Source of the DNA: Acidimicrobiales bacterium | GTDB taxonomy: Bacteria; Actinomycetota; Acidimicrobiia; Acidimicrobiales; Aldehydirespiratoraceae | Length of the DNA: 64,000 bases | Reading direction: 5' to 3' | NCBI GenBank assembly: GCA_033344915.1 | Contig: JAWPML010000001.1 | Span: forward strand, 2,786,369 to 2,850,368 | Shown: positions 18,334 to 26,045 of the stretch, one piece after another | How the letters are laid out: the number at the start of each line of letters is the position of its first letter | Numbering within the stretch: position 1 is the first letter of the stretch | Notes under the pieces: generated by a model | What the model saw: only the letters and a program-made list of their open reading frames with translations | The model's database searches: none | Told to the model about the DNA's origin: nothing | Translations under genes and position numbers: made by a program

Positions 18334-18693
18334 ATGAGTGACGAGACCAGCCCCCGGCTCCGGGAGTTCCAGGAGCACGTCGACGAACTGAAGCTGCACG
18401 GCGGAGGTGCCAATCCCGAGCGCACCGCGGTTCGACTGTCGATCGTGCTCTTCGTCGTCGCGGTCGTGATGGAGGTCGTCGCCTACTCGGGCTCGCGCAA
18501 CACGTCCAGCAGCCTCGAGCAGAACGACTTCCTCATCCTCGCCATCCTCGGCGTCGTCGTCGCACTCGGTGCGGTGGCGCTGTTCGTGCGGGCCTCGATG
18601 ACGCGCTACCTGCGCTACTGGCTCGTCCGACTCATCTACGAGGATCGGGCGGGCACGGACCGCATCGTCGAAGCGATCGAGGAGAGCAACTGA
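18334..18693 (+). CDS. Small two-TM membrane protein of the liv operon, function unknown
   Basis: 119 aa. A charged N-terminus (about 1-35) is followed by two hydrophobic helices (about 38-52, LFVVAVVMEVVAY, and about 68-87, FLILAILGVVVALGAVALFV) and a cytoplasmic tail with LRYWLVRLIYEDRAGTDRI. I do not recognise a family. A strong GGAGG precedes the ATG. It lies 19 bp after livF and one base before the amidohydrolase gene, so it belongs to the same transcript; an accessory role in the transporter or a membrane scaffold for the hydrolase is conceivable but not shown. Confidence 0.75.
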   Translation: MSDETSPRLREFQEHVDELKLHGGGANPERTAVRLSIVLFVVAVVMEVVAYSGSRNTSSSLEQNDFLILAILGVVVALGAVALFVRASMTRYLRYWLVRLIYEDRAGTDRIVEAIEESN

Positions 18694-18694
18694 C

Positions 18695-19558
18695 ATGACG
18701 CACCCGATGGACGGCATCGGTGCCGTCGACTGCATGATCTCGTTCCCGGCGGCCGACTTCACCCAGTACGACTTCATCCGCGACCAGCTCAAGGACAGCG
18801 AGTCGACCGACTTCGAGTTCCCCGTCGAGTACATGTTCAAGGGCGTCCCCAAGGAGCTCTACGGCAGCGACGACCCGATCTCCCTGACGCTCGGCGAGAT
18901 GGACAAGTACGGCATCGAGTGGGGGCTGATCGGATGCGAGGGCGAGGTGAGCCAGACGGCGCTGCGCGATCATCCGGACCGGTTCGTGGCGCAGAGCAAC
19001 TGCGACCCCAACGACGTGGTCGGTGCCGTGCGCAAGATCCGTCGCGAGCACGAGGAGTTCGGCACGCGATCGGTCGGCGCGTTCCCCGCCGGCTGCAACC
19101 CGCAGGTGCCGATCGACGATCCGAAGTTCTATCCGATCTACGCGACGTGCTGTGAGCTCGACCTCCCCATCTTCGTGTGTGCGGGCGTGCCCGGACCCCG
19201 ACTCCCGATGTCGCCCCAGCACGTCGAGCGCATCGACCAGGTGATGTACGACTTCCCCGAACTCACCTTCGTGACCCGCCACGGATGCGAACCGTGGGAG
19301 GACCTCGCCGTGAAGCTCATGCTGAAGTGGCCCGGCCTGCACTACTCGACCTCCGCGTTCGCGCCCAAGCACTACCCCCAGGCGGTCATCGACTACGCCA
19401 ACACCCGCGGGGCCGAGAAGGTGCTCTACGCGGGCTACTTCCCGATGGGCCTGTCGATCGAGCGGATCATGACGGAGATGCGCGACGTCCCCTTCCGTGA
19501 TCACGTGTGGGAGCCGTTCCTGCGGGGCAACGCGGCCCGTCTGCTGAAGCTCGACTGA
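18695..19558 (+). CDS. Amidohydrolase family protein (TIM-barrel, amidohydrolase-2 type)
   Basis: 287 aa. The sequence matches the amidohydrolase-2/ACMSD-like group: DHPDRFVAQSNCDPN, YPIYATCCELDLPIFVCAGVPGP, MYDFPELTFVTRHGCEPWED and a C-terminal FLRGNAARLLKL. The usual N-terminal HxH metal site is not evident (the start reads GIGAVDCMISF), although His and Asp ligands occur later, so metal dependence is uncertain. Related proteins are decarboxylases or hydrolases of cyclic or aromatic acids. It is the last gene of the liv operon and may act on the imported compound. The MFS gene converges on its 3' end with 6 bp between them. Confidence 0.8.
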   Translation: MTHPMDGIGAVDCMISFPAADFTQYDFIRDQLKDSESTDFEFPVEYMFKGVPKELYGSDDPISLTLGEMDKYGIEWGLIGCEGEVSQTALRDHPDRFVAQSNCDPNDVVGAVRKIRREHEEFGTRSVGAFPAGCNPQVPIDDPKFYPIYATCCELDLPIFVCAGVPGPRLPMSPQHVERIDQVMYDFPELTFVTRHGCEPWEDLAVKLMLKWPGLHYSTSAFAPKHYPQAVIDYANTRGAEKVLYAGYFPMGLSIERIMTEMRDVPFRDHVWEPFLRGNAARLLKLD

Positions 19559-19564
19559 CCGCCG

Positions 19565-21124
19565 TCAGAAGTCGCCCAGGCGACCGGCGATCGGCGCATC
19601 CTCGGGGTTGATGTCCTCCAGCTCGCGCCGCGCGGTCTCGGGGTAGAGGAACGCGACCATGGCGGCGACGACCAAGGCGCCGATCCCGAGCAACGCGATG
19701 CCGCGGCCGAGGCCGCCGTAGCGGTCGTCGAGTCGTCCGGCGATCACGAGCCCGAGCGCCGAACCGGTGACGGTCACCGTCGTGATGATCGCGTTGGCCC
19801 GGCCTCGCAGCTGGGTCGGGAAGAGCTCGGGTCCGTAGACACCGAGGGCGGGCACGGCCGCCGCGCTGAAGATGATGGTGATCACCGCCAGCCCCCACAT
19901 GCCGAGGCCGTCCGTTTGGTACGTCGCCACCATCGCCGCGCCGCCGACGAGGATGCTGACGGCGCCGACCCGTCGCCGACCGAACCCTTCGGCAAGACGT
20001 CCGCCGATGACGATCCCGAGGATCCCGGGAAGCGACGTCGCCATGCGAAACAGCGAGATCGTGCCGGCCGAGAATCCCCGCTCGTCCTTGAGGAAGTCGT
20101 TCAGCAGCTGGTGGGCCGGGGCCTGGAACGAGGCGTGGATGAAGCCTGCGGTGCCGAGGAGCAGCAGTCGGCTGCGGAAGTGGCGGCGGGCATCGGGTTG
20201 GCGACGCAGCTCCTCGTCCTCGTCGCTCGACTCCGCGGCCAGGAACCGGCGCGACTCCGGCAGCGTTCGGGCGATCGAGCGACACGCGGGGAGAAACGCC
20301 AGCGGCACCAGGAACAGGAGGCGCCAGGTCCAGTCGGCGAGGCCGGCCACCGGCAGGAGCATGATGGCGAAGAAGCCGCCGGCACCGCCGGTCATCACGA
20401 GCATGCCGATCGCGTAGGCACGGCTGCGGGCGCCGACCTCCTCGGCGGCGACCACGCCGAGCAGGATGCTGGCCGTGGTCGCGAGGCCCCGGGTGAGGGT
20501 CTGGGAACCGGCCAGCAGGTAGATGTTCGGCGCCACGGCGCCGAGCGCGGCCGTGACGCATCCCGCCGCCACCGTCCCGATGAGGATCCCCCGCCGACCC
20601 CGACGATCGGCGATGCCGAGCAGCACGAGCGACATCAGCACGCCGATGCGCACAGAAGCGAGTGCGTTCCCCTGCGCCGAGTCGGACACACCGAAATCGT
20701 CGACGGCGAACGTCATCGTCTGGGTCGTCACCGCGGTGGCGTAGCCGATCACGAACGCCAGGGCGCAGAGCAGGCCGAGCATGTGCGACACCCGGGCGTT
20801 CTGCCGCTCCGGGGGGATCCACCACGGCCAGCGGGTCGCGTCGGTGGAGATCTCCCCGACCTGGCGACGGATGTTGCGGTGGAACACCGCGCCGAAGAAC
20901 GGCATGGCGACGCGATAGCGGACCGTCTGCACGACCGGCCACGAGCCGTCGCGCTCCTCTCCGATCTCGACCTGTCGCTCGTACGCGTGGAACGGGCCCT
21001 CCACGAGCTCGAAACGCCCCGGCTCGGCCTCGGCTTCCAGGACGAAATCGTCGCGTGGCGTCTCCAGTCGTCGGCGGGTGGCGTCGTCGACGAGGAGTTC
21101 GGTGACGACGACGGCCTGACGCAT
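19565..21124 (-). CDS. MFS transporter with 110-residue cytoplasmic N-terminal extension
   Basis: 519 aa. Residues about 115-500 hold 12 predicted TM helices with MFS signatures (ADRRGRRGILIGT between TM2 and TM3, GGRLAEGFGRRRVGA between TM8 and TM9, GPELFPTQLRGRANA). This resembles the sugar/organic-acid porter branch. The first 110 residues are hydrophilic with no TM (VVTELLVDDATRRRLETPRD, GPFHAYERQVEI) and end in a WPWWIPP motif; they look like a separate small domain of unknown role. The ATG at 21124 has no clear Shine-Dalgarno. Substrate unknown. Confidence 0.8.
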   Translation of the reverse strand: MRQAVVVTELLVDDATRRRLETPRDDFVLEAEAEPGRFELVEGPFHAYERQVEIGEERDGSWPVVQTVRYRVAMPFFGAVFHRNIRRQVGEISTDATRWPWWIPPERQNARVSHMLGLLCALAFVIGYATAVTTQTMTFAVDDFGVSDSAQGNALASVRIGVLMSLVLLGIADRRGRRGILIGTVAAGCVTAALGAVAPNIYLLAGSQTLTRGLATTASILLGVVAAEEVGARSRAYAIGMLVMTGGAGGFFAIMLLPVAGLADWTWRLLFLVPLAFLPACRSIARTLPESRRFLAAESSDEDEELRRQPDARRHFRSRLLLLGTAGFIHASFQAPAHQLLNDFLKDERGFSAGTISLFRMATSLPGILGIVIGGRLAEGFGRRRVGAVSILVGGAAMVATYQTDGLGMWGLAVITIIFSAAAVPALGVYGPELFPTQLRGRANAIITTVTVTGSALGLVIAGRLDDRYGGLGRGIALLGIGALVVAAMVAFLYPETARRELEDINPEDAPIAGRLGDF

Positions 21125-21222
21125 CCGGGCAGCCTGTCAGACCGGCCGGTCACGATCGAAACAGCCATCGCCTCCCGAGCCGACCCAAGGCACGAGGGCC
21201 GGCTCGAGGGGTGTGGCGCCCG

Positions 21223-21360
21223 TCAGCCCAGCGGTGCTTCGCCGGGGTCTGCGTCGTCGCGAACGAGGCGTCGACCGGTGGCGATCGTCGCGAGAGCCAG
21301 CGCGCCGCTCACGATGAGTGGGGTCGAGCCGGGCGGAAGTATCGCCAGGATCGTTTGCAT
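21223..21360 (-). CDS. Putative 45-residue single-TM protein
   Basis: A short ORF in the 524-bp gap between the MFS and acyl-CoA ligase genes. GGAGG stands 6 nt before the ATG, a better ribosome-binding site than most genes here have. The protein reads MQTILAILPPGSTPLIVSGA, then LALATIATG and a short charged tail RRLVRDDADPGEAPLG: one hydrophobic helix with a basic stop-transfer and acidic end. The good start signal and amphipathic design argue for a real gene; no family is recognised and no homologue can be cited. Confidence 0.45.
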   Translation of the reverse strand: MQTILAILPPGSTPLIVSGALALATIATGRRLVRDDADPGEAPLG

Positions 21361-21469
21361 GTCGGCACCTCCGATCTCTCTCGAACGTCGTTGTCCCCGA
21401 ATCGTCGGCGCGCCGAGCGCTGGGGTTGACCCGAAACCGTCGAAGCACCCATGCGGTGGTGACGCGATT

Positions 21470-21489
21470 CCCGGGACGGAGGTCCCGGG
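21470..21489. other. GC-rich hairpin in the intergenic region
   Basis: CCCGGGAC, then a 4-nt GGAG centre, then GTCCCGGG: a perfect 8-bp inverted repeat in the gap between the small ORF and the acyl-CoA ligase terminator. It lies about 20 bp from the strong terminator and could act as a second stem, or as 5' leader structure for the small ORF. No T-run follows on either strand. Confidence 0.4.
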
Positions 21490-21502
21490 CCGTTCAGCCC
21501 AC

Positions 21503-21545
21503 GAAAAAGTGACACTCCCGGGGGTGAGCGTCCCCCGGGAGTGTC
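21503..21545 (-). terminator. Rho-independent terminator of the acyl-CoA ligase gene
   Basis: A perfect 14-bp inverted repeat (GACACTCCCGGGGG, 7-nt loop, CCCCCGGGAGTGTC; 21511-21545) is followed on the minus strand by ACTTTTTCG. A long GC stem plus U-run is the textbook intrinsic terminator, and it is the clearest one in the window. It lies about 100 bp beyond the stop of the minus-strand acyl-CoA ligase gene. Confidence 0.88.
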
Positions 21546-21648
21546 CAAGACAGAACGCACCTCGCTGGACAGGAAGGGTCGGAGCGTTCCGCTGCTCAAT
21601 CGGCGCGTGGCGAACCGATCTGAGGTTTTGCGGGACCGCTCGGTCCTC

Positions 21649-23199
21649 TCAGATCGAACGGCCCGCCTCGGACCAGTACTCGTCCTTGAGCAGCCGCTTG
21701 TAGAGCTTCCCCGTCGGGTGGCGGGGCAACTCCTCACGGAAGTCGATGGTCCGGGGGCACTTCACGTCAGCGAGCTTCTCGCGGCAGTAGGCGACCAGCT
21801 CACGCGAGAGAGCGGCCGCAGCGGCATCGTCCGCAGGCATCTCGACCGGCTGGACCACGCCCTTGACCTCTTCGCCGAAGTCGTCGTTCGGCACGCCGAA
21901 CACCGCCACGTCCTCAACCGCCGGGTGCATGGTGAGCACGTCCTCCGCCTCCTGCGGATAGATGTTCACCCCGCCCGAGATGATCATGTACGCCTTGCGG
22001 TCGGTGAGATACAGGAAGCCGTCCTCGTCGAGGCGGCCCACATCGCCGAGCGTCGTCCACCCCTCCGGGTGCCGCGAGTCCGCCGTCTTCTCGGGGTCGC
22101 CGTGGTATTCGAACTCGGCTTCGCTGTCGAAGTAGATCGTGCCCTCCTCGCCGACGGGCACCTCCTCGCCGTCGTCGCCCACGATGTGGATCACCCCGAG
22201 GATCGCCGTGCCGACGGTGCCCGGATGGGCGAGCCACTGCTCGCTGTTGCAGTACACGAAGCCGTTGCCCTCGGTGCCGGCGTAGTACTCGTGGATGACG
22301 GGCCCCCACCACTCGATCATCCGGCGCTTGACGTCCACCGGGCACGGTGCGGCCGCGTGGATGCAGGCCCGCAGGCTCGACACGTCGTAGGCCGCGCGCG
22401 TCTCCTCGGGCAGCTTCAGCATCCGGACGAACATCGTCGGCACGACCTGCGACATCGTGATCTGGTACTTCTCGATCAGCCGGAGATAGTCCTCCGGGTC
22501 GAACCGCTCCATCACGTAGACCGTGCCACCCGTGATGTGCACGCCCATGCAGAACCGCAGGGGGGCCGCGTGGTACAGCGGGGCGGGCGACAGGTAGCGC
22601 TGGTCCTCGTCGAAACCGAACAGCAACGAGCCGAGCCCCGACACCCCGGTGCCGGCCTGGTCGAGCGGGGTCGCACTCACGGTCGGCAGGATGCCCTTCG
22701 GGCGTCCGGTCGTGCCCGAGCTGTAGAGCATGTCGGTGCCGGCGACGCGGTTCGACAGGGGCGTCGAGGAGGCATGCTCGATCGCGGCCTCGTAGCTGTC
22801 GTAACCGTCGATCGTGGCGTCGACCATGAGCCGGAGTTCGACCGCCGGCATCCGGTCGCGCAGCTCGGCAGCCTGATCCGCCTTGTACGGCGACGTGATG
22901 AACACCTTCGCGCCACAGTTCTCGATGATGTACGCCATCTCGTCGGTCGTGAGTCGACTGCTCATCGCCGTGTAGATCAGCCCGGCGTAGTGCGCGCCCC
23001 AGCAGATCGCGAGGAACCGGGGGTGGTTCTCCATGCAGAACGCCACATGGTCGCCGGGTTCGAGGCCCATGGATCGAAAGACGTTCGACAGCCGGTTGGC
23101 CTCTTCGTCGAGCTCCGCGTAGGTGATGACGTCACCCGTGGCGGCCATGACAACGGCGGGATGATCGGGGCGGGCGGCGGCGTGACTTCCGGGGTACAA
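21649..23199 (-). CDS. Acyl-CoA synthetase (AMP-forming, FadD family)
   Basis: 516 aa. P-loop-like YSSGTTGRPKG (159-169), HEYYAGTEGNGF, TLGDVGRLDEDGFLYLTDRK hinge and C-terminal catalytic PRHPTGKLYKRLL with the AMP-ligase lysine. It activates a carboxylic acid to its acyl-CoA through an acyl-adenylate; chain length is not readable. The N-terminus MYPGSHAAARPDHPAVVMA is typical of this branch and starts at a TTG preceded by GAGGAG, so I keep that rare start codon; the next ATG (Met18) would remove conserved residues. It is followed by a strong terminator, so it is probably monocistronic. Confidence 0.9.
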   Translation of the reverse strand: MYPGSHAAARPDHPAVVMAATGDVITYAELDEEANRLSNVFRSMGLEPGDHVAFCMENHPRFLAICWGAHYAGLIYTAMSSRLTTDEMAYIIENCGAKVFITSPYKADQAAELRDRMPAVELRLMVDATIDGYDSYEAAIEHASSTPLSNRVAGTDMLYSSGTTGRPKGILPTVSATPLDQAGTGVSGLGSLLFGFDEDQRYLSPAPLYHAAPLRFCMGVHITGGTVYVMERFDPEDYLRLIEKYQITMSQVVPTMFVRMLKLPEETRAAYDVSSLRACIHAAAPCPVDVKRRMIEWWGPVIHEYYAGTEGNGFVYCNSEQWLAHPGTVGTAILGVIHIVGDDGEEVPVGEEGTIYFDSEAEFEYHGDPEKTADSRHPEGWTTLGDVGRLDEDGFLYLTDRKAYMIISGGVNIYPQEAEDVLTMHPAVEDVAVFGVPNDDFGEEVKGVVQPVEMPADDAAAAALSRELVAYCREKLADVKCPRTIDFREELPRHPTGKLYKRLLKDEYWSEAGRSI

Positions 23200-23238
23200 C
23201 GATGCTCCTCAGTCGGGACCTCGGGAAGTTAGCGCCGC

Positions 23239-23673
23239 TCAGCCGTCGCCGTCGACGCCGAGTCGGCGCATGAGGTCGCGCACGCGCCCCTCGATCACGT
23301 CGCGGATCGGACGCACGGCGTCGACCCCTTGACCGGCCGGGTCGTCGAGCGGCCAGTCCTCGTACACCGTCCCCGGTACGTAGGGGCACTCGTCGCCACA
23401 GCCCATGGTGATGACGACGTCGACGGCCTCGAGGTCACTGTCGGCCCAGCGCCGGGGCCGGGCGGCGGAGATGTCGATGCCCAGCTCCGCCATCGCCTCG
23501 ACGGCGGCGGGGTTGACGGCGTCACCGGGGGTGGACCCGGCGCTGAGGACCTCGACGCCGTCGCCGCCGAGGTGGCGCAGGAATCCGGCAGCCATCTGTG
23601 ACCGGCCTGCGTTGTGGACGCAGAGGAAGAGCACCGCGGGAATCTCACCGGCAACCGGGATCATGTCCGTCAT
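23239..23673 (-). CDS. arsC: Arsenate reductase-like low-molecular-weight phosphatase (ArsC)
   Basis: 144 aa. LMW-PTP fold with P-loop CVHNAGR (Cys18 to Arg24), STPGDAVNPAAVEAMAELGIDI, VVITMGCGDECPYVPG and DWPLDDPAGQ. These are the motifs of the actinobacterial arsenate reductases coupled to thioredoxin or mycothiol. It reduces arsenate to arsenite; no arsenite efflux pump or ArsR is adjacent, so it may act alone or in phosphate-like housekeeping. The ATG at 23673 has no Shine-Dalgarno but a TACGGT lies 8 nt upstream, consistent with a leaderless or near-leaderless mRNA. Confidence 0.88.
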   Translation of the reverse strand: MTDMIPVAGEIPAVLFLCVHNAGRSQMAAGFLRHLGGDGVEVLSAGSTPGDAVNPAAVEAMAELGIDISAARPRRWADSDLEAVDVVITMGCGDECPYVPGTVYEDWPLDDPAGQGVDAVRPIRDVIEGRVRDLMRRLGVDGDG

Positions 23674-23745
23674 GGGCCGTGACCGTAGCCAGCGTGGGGG
23701 TTCGGACGGTGACGTCTGCGGGTACGGACGGTGAAGTCTGCGGGT

Positions 23746-24540
23746 TCAGACGGTGAAGCCACCGTCGACATCGAGGTGCTGGCCGGTGATGAAGCGAGCC
23801 CGGTCCGAGGCGAGGAAGCAGACCGCCTCGGCGATGTCGGCGGCCACGCCGAACCGACGCATCGGGATGTTGGCGCGGGCGGCATCGAGGGCCCGTTCGT
23901 CCAGGTCGCCGTCCGCCATGAGCCGCTGCGCCATGCCGTCGGTCAGCATCCCCGGGCCGACCGTGTTGGCCCGCACGCCGAACCGCCCCTCCTCGGCCGC
24001 GAAACCGCGCACGGCCGCCTCGACCGCGGCCTTCGGGATGGACGACAGGCCGTCGCGCACGGGGAACCGCCGAGTGGCTGCCGTGGTGACCGCGACGAGA
24101 TTGCCCTCGACCTCACGAAGGAATGGAAGCGCCGACTGGGCGACGGCGAAGAATCCCGCCGCGTCGTTGTCGAGCTGTTCGCGGACGACGCCGGGATCAA
24201 CGGTGCTGAGATGCTTCTGGGGGACATGCGGCCCCGCGGCGTACACGAGCGTGTGGATGCCGCCCGCCGCTTCGGCGACCGCGTCCACGGATGCCTTCAC
24301 CTGGGCGTGGTTGGTCAGGTCGAGGCCGACGGCCCACGCTCGCCGGCCCCACTCGCTGATGTCGGCGGCGAGGGCCTGGGCGGCGTCCTCGTTGCCCCGA
24401 TACGTGAGCGCGACGTCGCTGCCCCGCACGGCGAGCTCCCGGCAGATCACCGCGCCGAGGCCACCGCTCCCGCCCACGACGAAGGCCGCGCCACTGCGGG
24501 CGGCGAAATCGGCGGTGAGGTCGGTGCCGTGCTCGGTCAT
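23746..24540 (-). CDS. Atypical SDR-family protein lacking the catalytic tyrosine
   Basis: 264 aa. Glycine-rich VVGGSGGLGA replaces TGxxxGIG but keeps the spacing, YAAGP stands where NNAG is usual, and GPGMLTDGM and a C-terminal TGQHLDVDGGF follow the SDR plan. At the active site GLSSIPKAAVEAAV has Ser four residues before Lys, where classical SDRs have Tyr. Cofactor binding is likely; ordinary dehydrogenase chemistry is doubtful, and reductase/dehydratase-like or non-enzymatic roles are possible. I chose ATG 24540; a GTG at 24576 with AGAAGG just upstream would add 12 residues. It is divergent from the LLM gene. Confidence 0.75.
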   Translation of the reverse strand: MTEHGTDLTADFAARSGAAFVVGGSGGLGAVICRELAVRGSDVALTYRGNEDAAQALAADISEWGRRAWAVGLDLTNHAQVKASVDAVAEAAGGIHTLVYAAGPHVPQKHLSTVDPGVVREQLDNDAAGFFAVAQSALPFLREVEGNLVAVTTAATRRFPVRDGLSSIPKAAVEAAVRGFAAEEGRFGVRANTVGPGMLTDGMAQRLMADGDLDERALDAARANIPMRRFGVAADIAEAVCFLASDRARFITGQHLDVDGGFTV

Positions 24541-24592
24541 GGCGAAAGCGTGACCCAAACCCCGCACCGATGCCACCTTCTAGGATCACGCC

Positions 24593-25498
24593 ATGCGCAT
24601 CGGCGTGTCGATCTCATCCACCCAGTTCGTCGAGAACCACGCCGAGGGCGCGCAGCACATCGTCGACCGGGCCCGCGCGGCACGCGACGCGGGCCTCGAC
24701 TCGCTCAGCCTCGGCGACCACCACTCGATGGCGATCCCCTACTACCAGAACGTGCCGATGGTCGGCCGGCTGACCGCCGAATGGGCGCCGGATCGACCGC
24801 TCGGCTGTCTGTTCCTGCTGCCCCTGTGGAACCCGGTGCTCGTCGCCGAACAGATCGGCACGCTGGCGGCCCTTCACGCGGCGCCGTTCATCGTCCAGAC
24901 CGGCATCGGCGGCGGCGCCGATCAGTTCGCGGCGATGGGGGCGGAGCTGTCCACGCGTGGCACCGTCCTCGACGAGGCGATCCGGGTGGTCGCCGCACTG
25001 CTGGCCGGCGAGACCGCATCGAGCGAACGCTTCGGCATCACCGACGCCCGGGTGAACCCCCGACCGCCGGCCGGCGTGGAGTGGTGGATCGGTGCAGGCG
25101 CCGACGGTCCGTTGCGCCGGGCCGCCCGGGTCGGCGATGCGTGGTACGGCGGACCGAACGTCACCGCCGCGGACGCGCCGCGGATGCTGGACGTCTACCG
25201 CAGCGAGGCGAACCGCCTCGGCCGGCCCCATCGGGCGATCGTGCGCAAGGACGTGATCATCCTCGAGGACGCGGCCCGGGCCGAGGCGCTCGGCGACGAC
25301 CTGTTCGCGGCCGGCTATCGGGGCATGCCCCGCGAGGCGATCGTGTACGGCGGCGTCGAACGGGTCACGGCGGAACTCGGCGAGTACGCCGCGCTCGGCT
25401 TCGACGACGTGATCATCCGCTGTATGACGATCCCGCAGGCCGACGCGCTGGAGACGCTGACGCTCGCCGGGCAGGTCAGGTCCAGGCTTCTCGCCTGA
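24593..25498 (+). CDS. LLM class flavin/F420-dependent oxidoreductase
   Basis: 301 aa, a bacterial-luciferase-like TIM barrel: MRIGVSISSTQFVENH, ARDAGLDSLSLGDHH, IGTLAALHAAPFIVQTGIGG, WWIGAGADGPLRRAARVGDAWYGG and GFDDVIIRCM. These proteins use FMN or F420 to oxidise or reduce diverse small molecules; the substrate is unknown. The start follows a TAGGAT hexamer by 6 nt and has no Shine-Dalgarno, hence leaderless-type. Its 3' end overlaps the convergent GNAT gene by 23 bp. Confidence 0.87.
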   Translation: MRIGVSISSTQFVENHAEGAQHIVDRARAARDAGLDSLSLGDHHSMAIPYYQNVPMVGRLTAEWAPDRPLGCLFLLPLWNPVLVAEQIGTLAALHAAPFIVQTGIGGGADQFAAMGAELSTRGTVLDEAIRVVAALLAGETASSERFGITDARVNPRPPAGVEWWIGAGADGPLRRAARVGDAWYGGPNVTAADAPRMLDVYRSEANRLGRPHRAIVRKDVIILEDAARAEALGDDLFAAGYRGMPREAIVYGGVERVTAELGEYAALGFDDVIIRCMTIPQADALETLTLAGQVRSRLLA

Positions 25499-26039
25499 CC
25501 TCCCAGATCACCTCGACACCGACCTCGCCGACGGCGCTGATCTCCGCCTCACGACGGACAGCCTCGGTGAAGCCGAGCTTCTCGGCGACCCGACCACTCG
25601 CCCCGTTCGCCGCGTCGTGGTGGATCACGACCGCGTCGACGTCCCGCAGCCCGAAGGCCGCGTCGGTGAGCAGCCGGGCGGCCGCGGTGGCGATTCCGGC
25701 GGCGGCCCGATCGGACCGCACCCAGTAGCCGACCTCCAGTCGCCCCGGCCCCTGTCGGGTCATCAGGCCGCACCCACCGATGACCTCGCCCGTGACGGGA
25801 TCGGTCATGACGTAGTTGAACTCCCGTCGCTCCCGCCAGAACACCTGCCATGTCGCCAGGACGTCGAGCGTCACCTCCCGCGATTGCGGCGCGTCGTCCT
25901 GCGCCCAGTTCATGAACCGGCGGAGCTCGGCATGGCTCGTCTCGACGGCCGCGTGGAGTCCGTCGATGTGGCTCGGCCGGGCCCGGAGCAGGACGACGAC
26001 GTCGCCCACGAGGCGATCGGGGGGTTCCAGACGATTCAT
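25476..26039 (-). CDS. GNAT family N-acetyltransferase (RimJ/RimL-like)
   Basis: 187 aa. Conserved features of the RimJ/L-type GNAT fold: VVLLRARPSHIDGL at the N-terminus, WAQDD, VIGGCGLMTRQGPGRLEVGY (beta-4), WVRSDRAAAGIATAAARLL with the acetyl-CoA pyrophosphate loop (degenerate RxxGxA, here RAAAGIA) and HHDAANGASGRVAEKLGF. It transfers acetyl from acetyl-CoA to an amine, either a protein N-terminus or a small molecule. It starts 6 bp after the stop of the molybdopterin oxidoreductase gene on the same strand, so the two are likely cotranscribed. Confidence 0.87.
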   Translation of the reverse strand: MNRLEPPDRLVGDVVVLLRARPSHIDGLHAAVETSHAELRRFMNWAQDDAPQSREVTLDVLATWQVFWRERREFNYVMTDPVTGEVIGGCGLMTRQGPGRLEVGYWVRSDRAAAGIATAAARLLTDAAFGLRDVDAVVIHHDAANGASGRVAEKLGFTEAVRREAEISAVGEVGVEVIWEVRREAWT

Positions 26040-26045
26040 CGCCGT

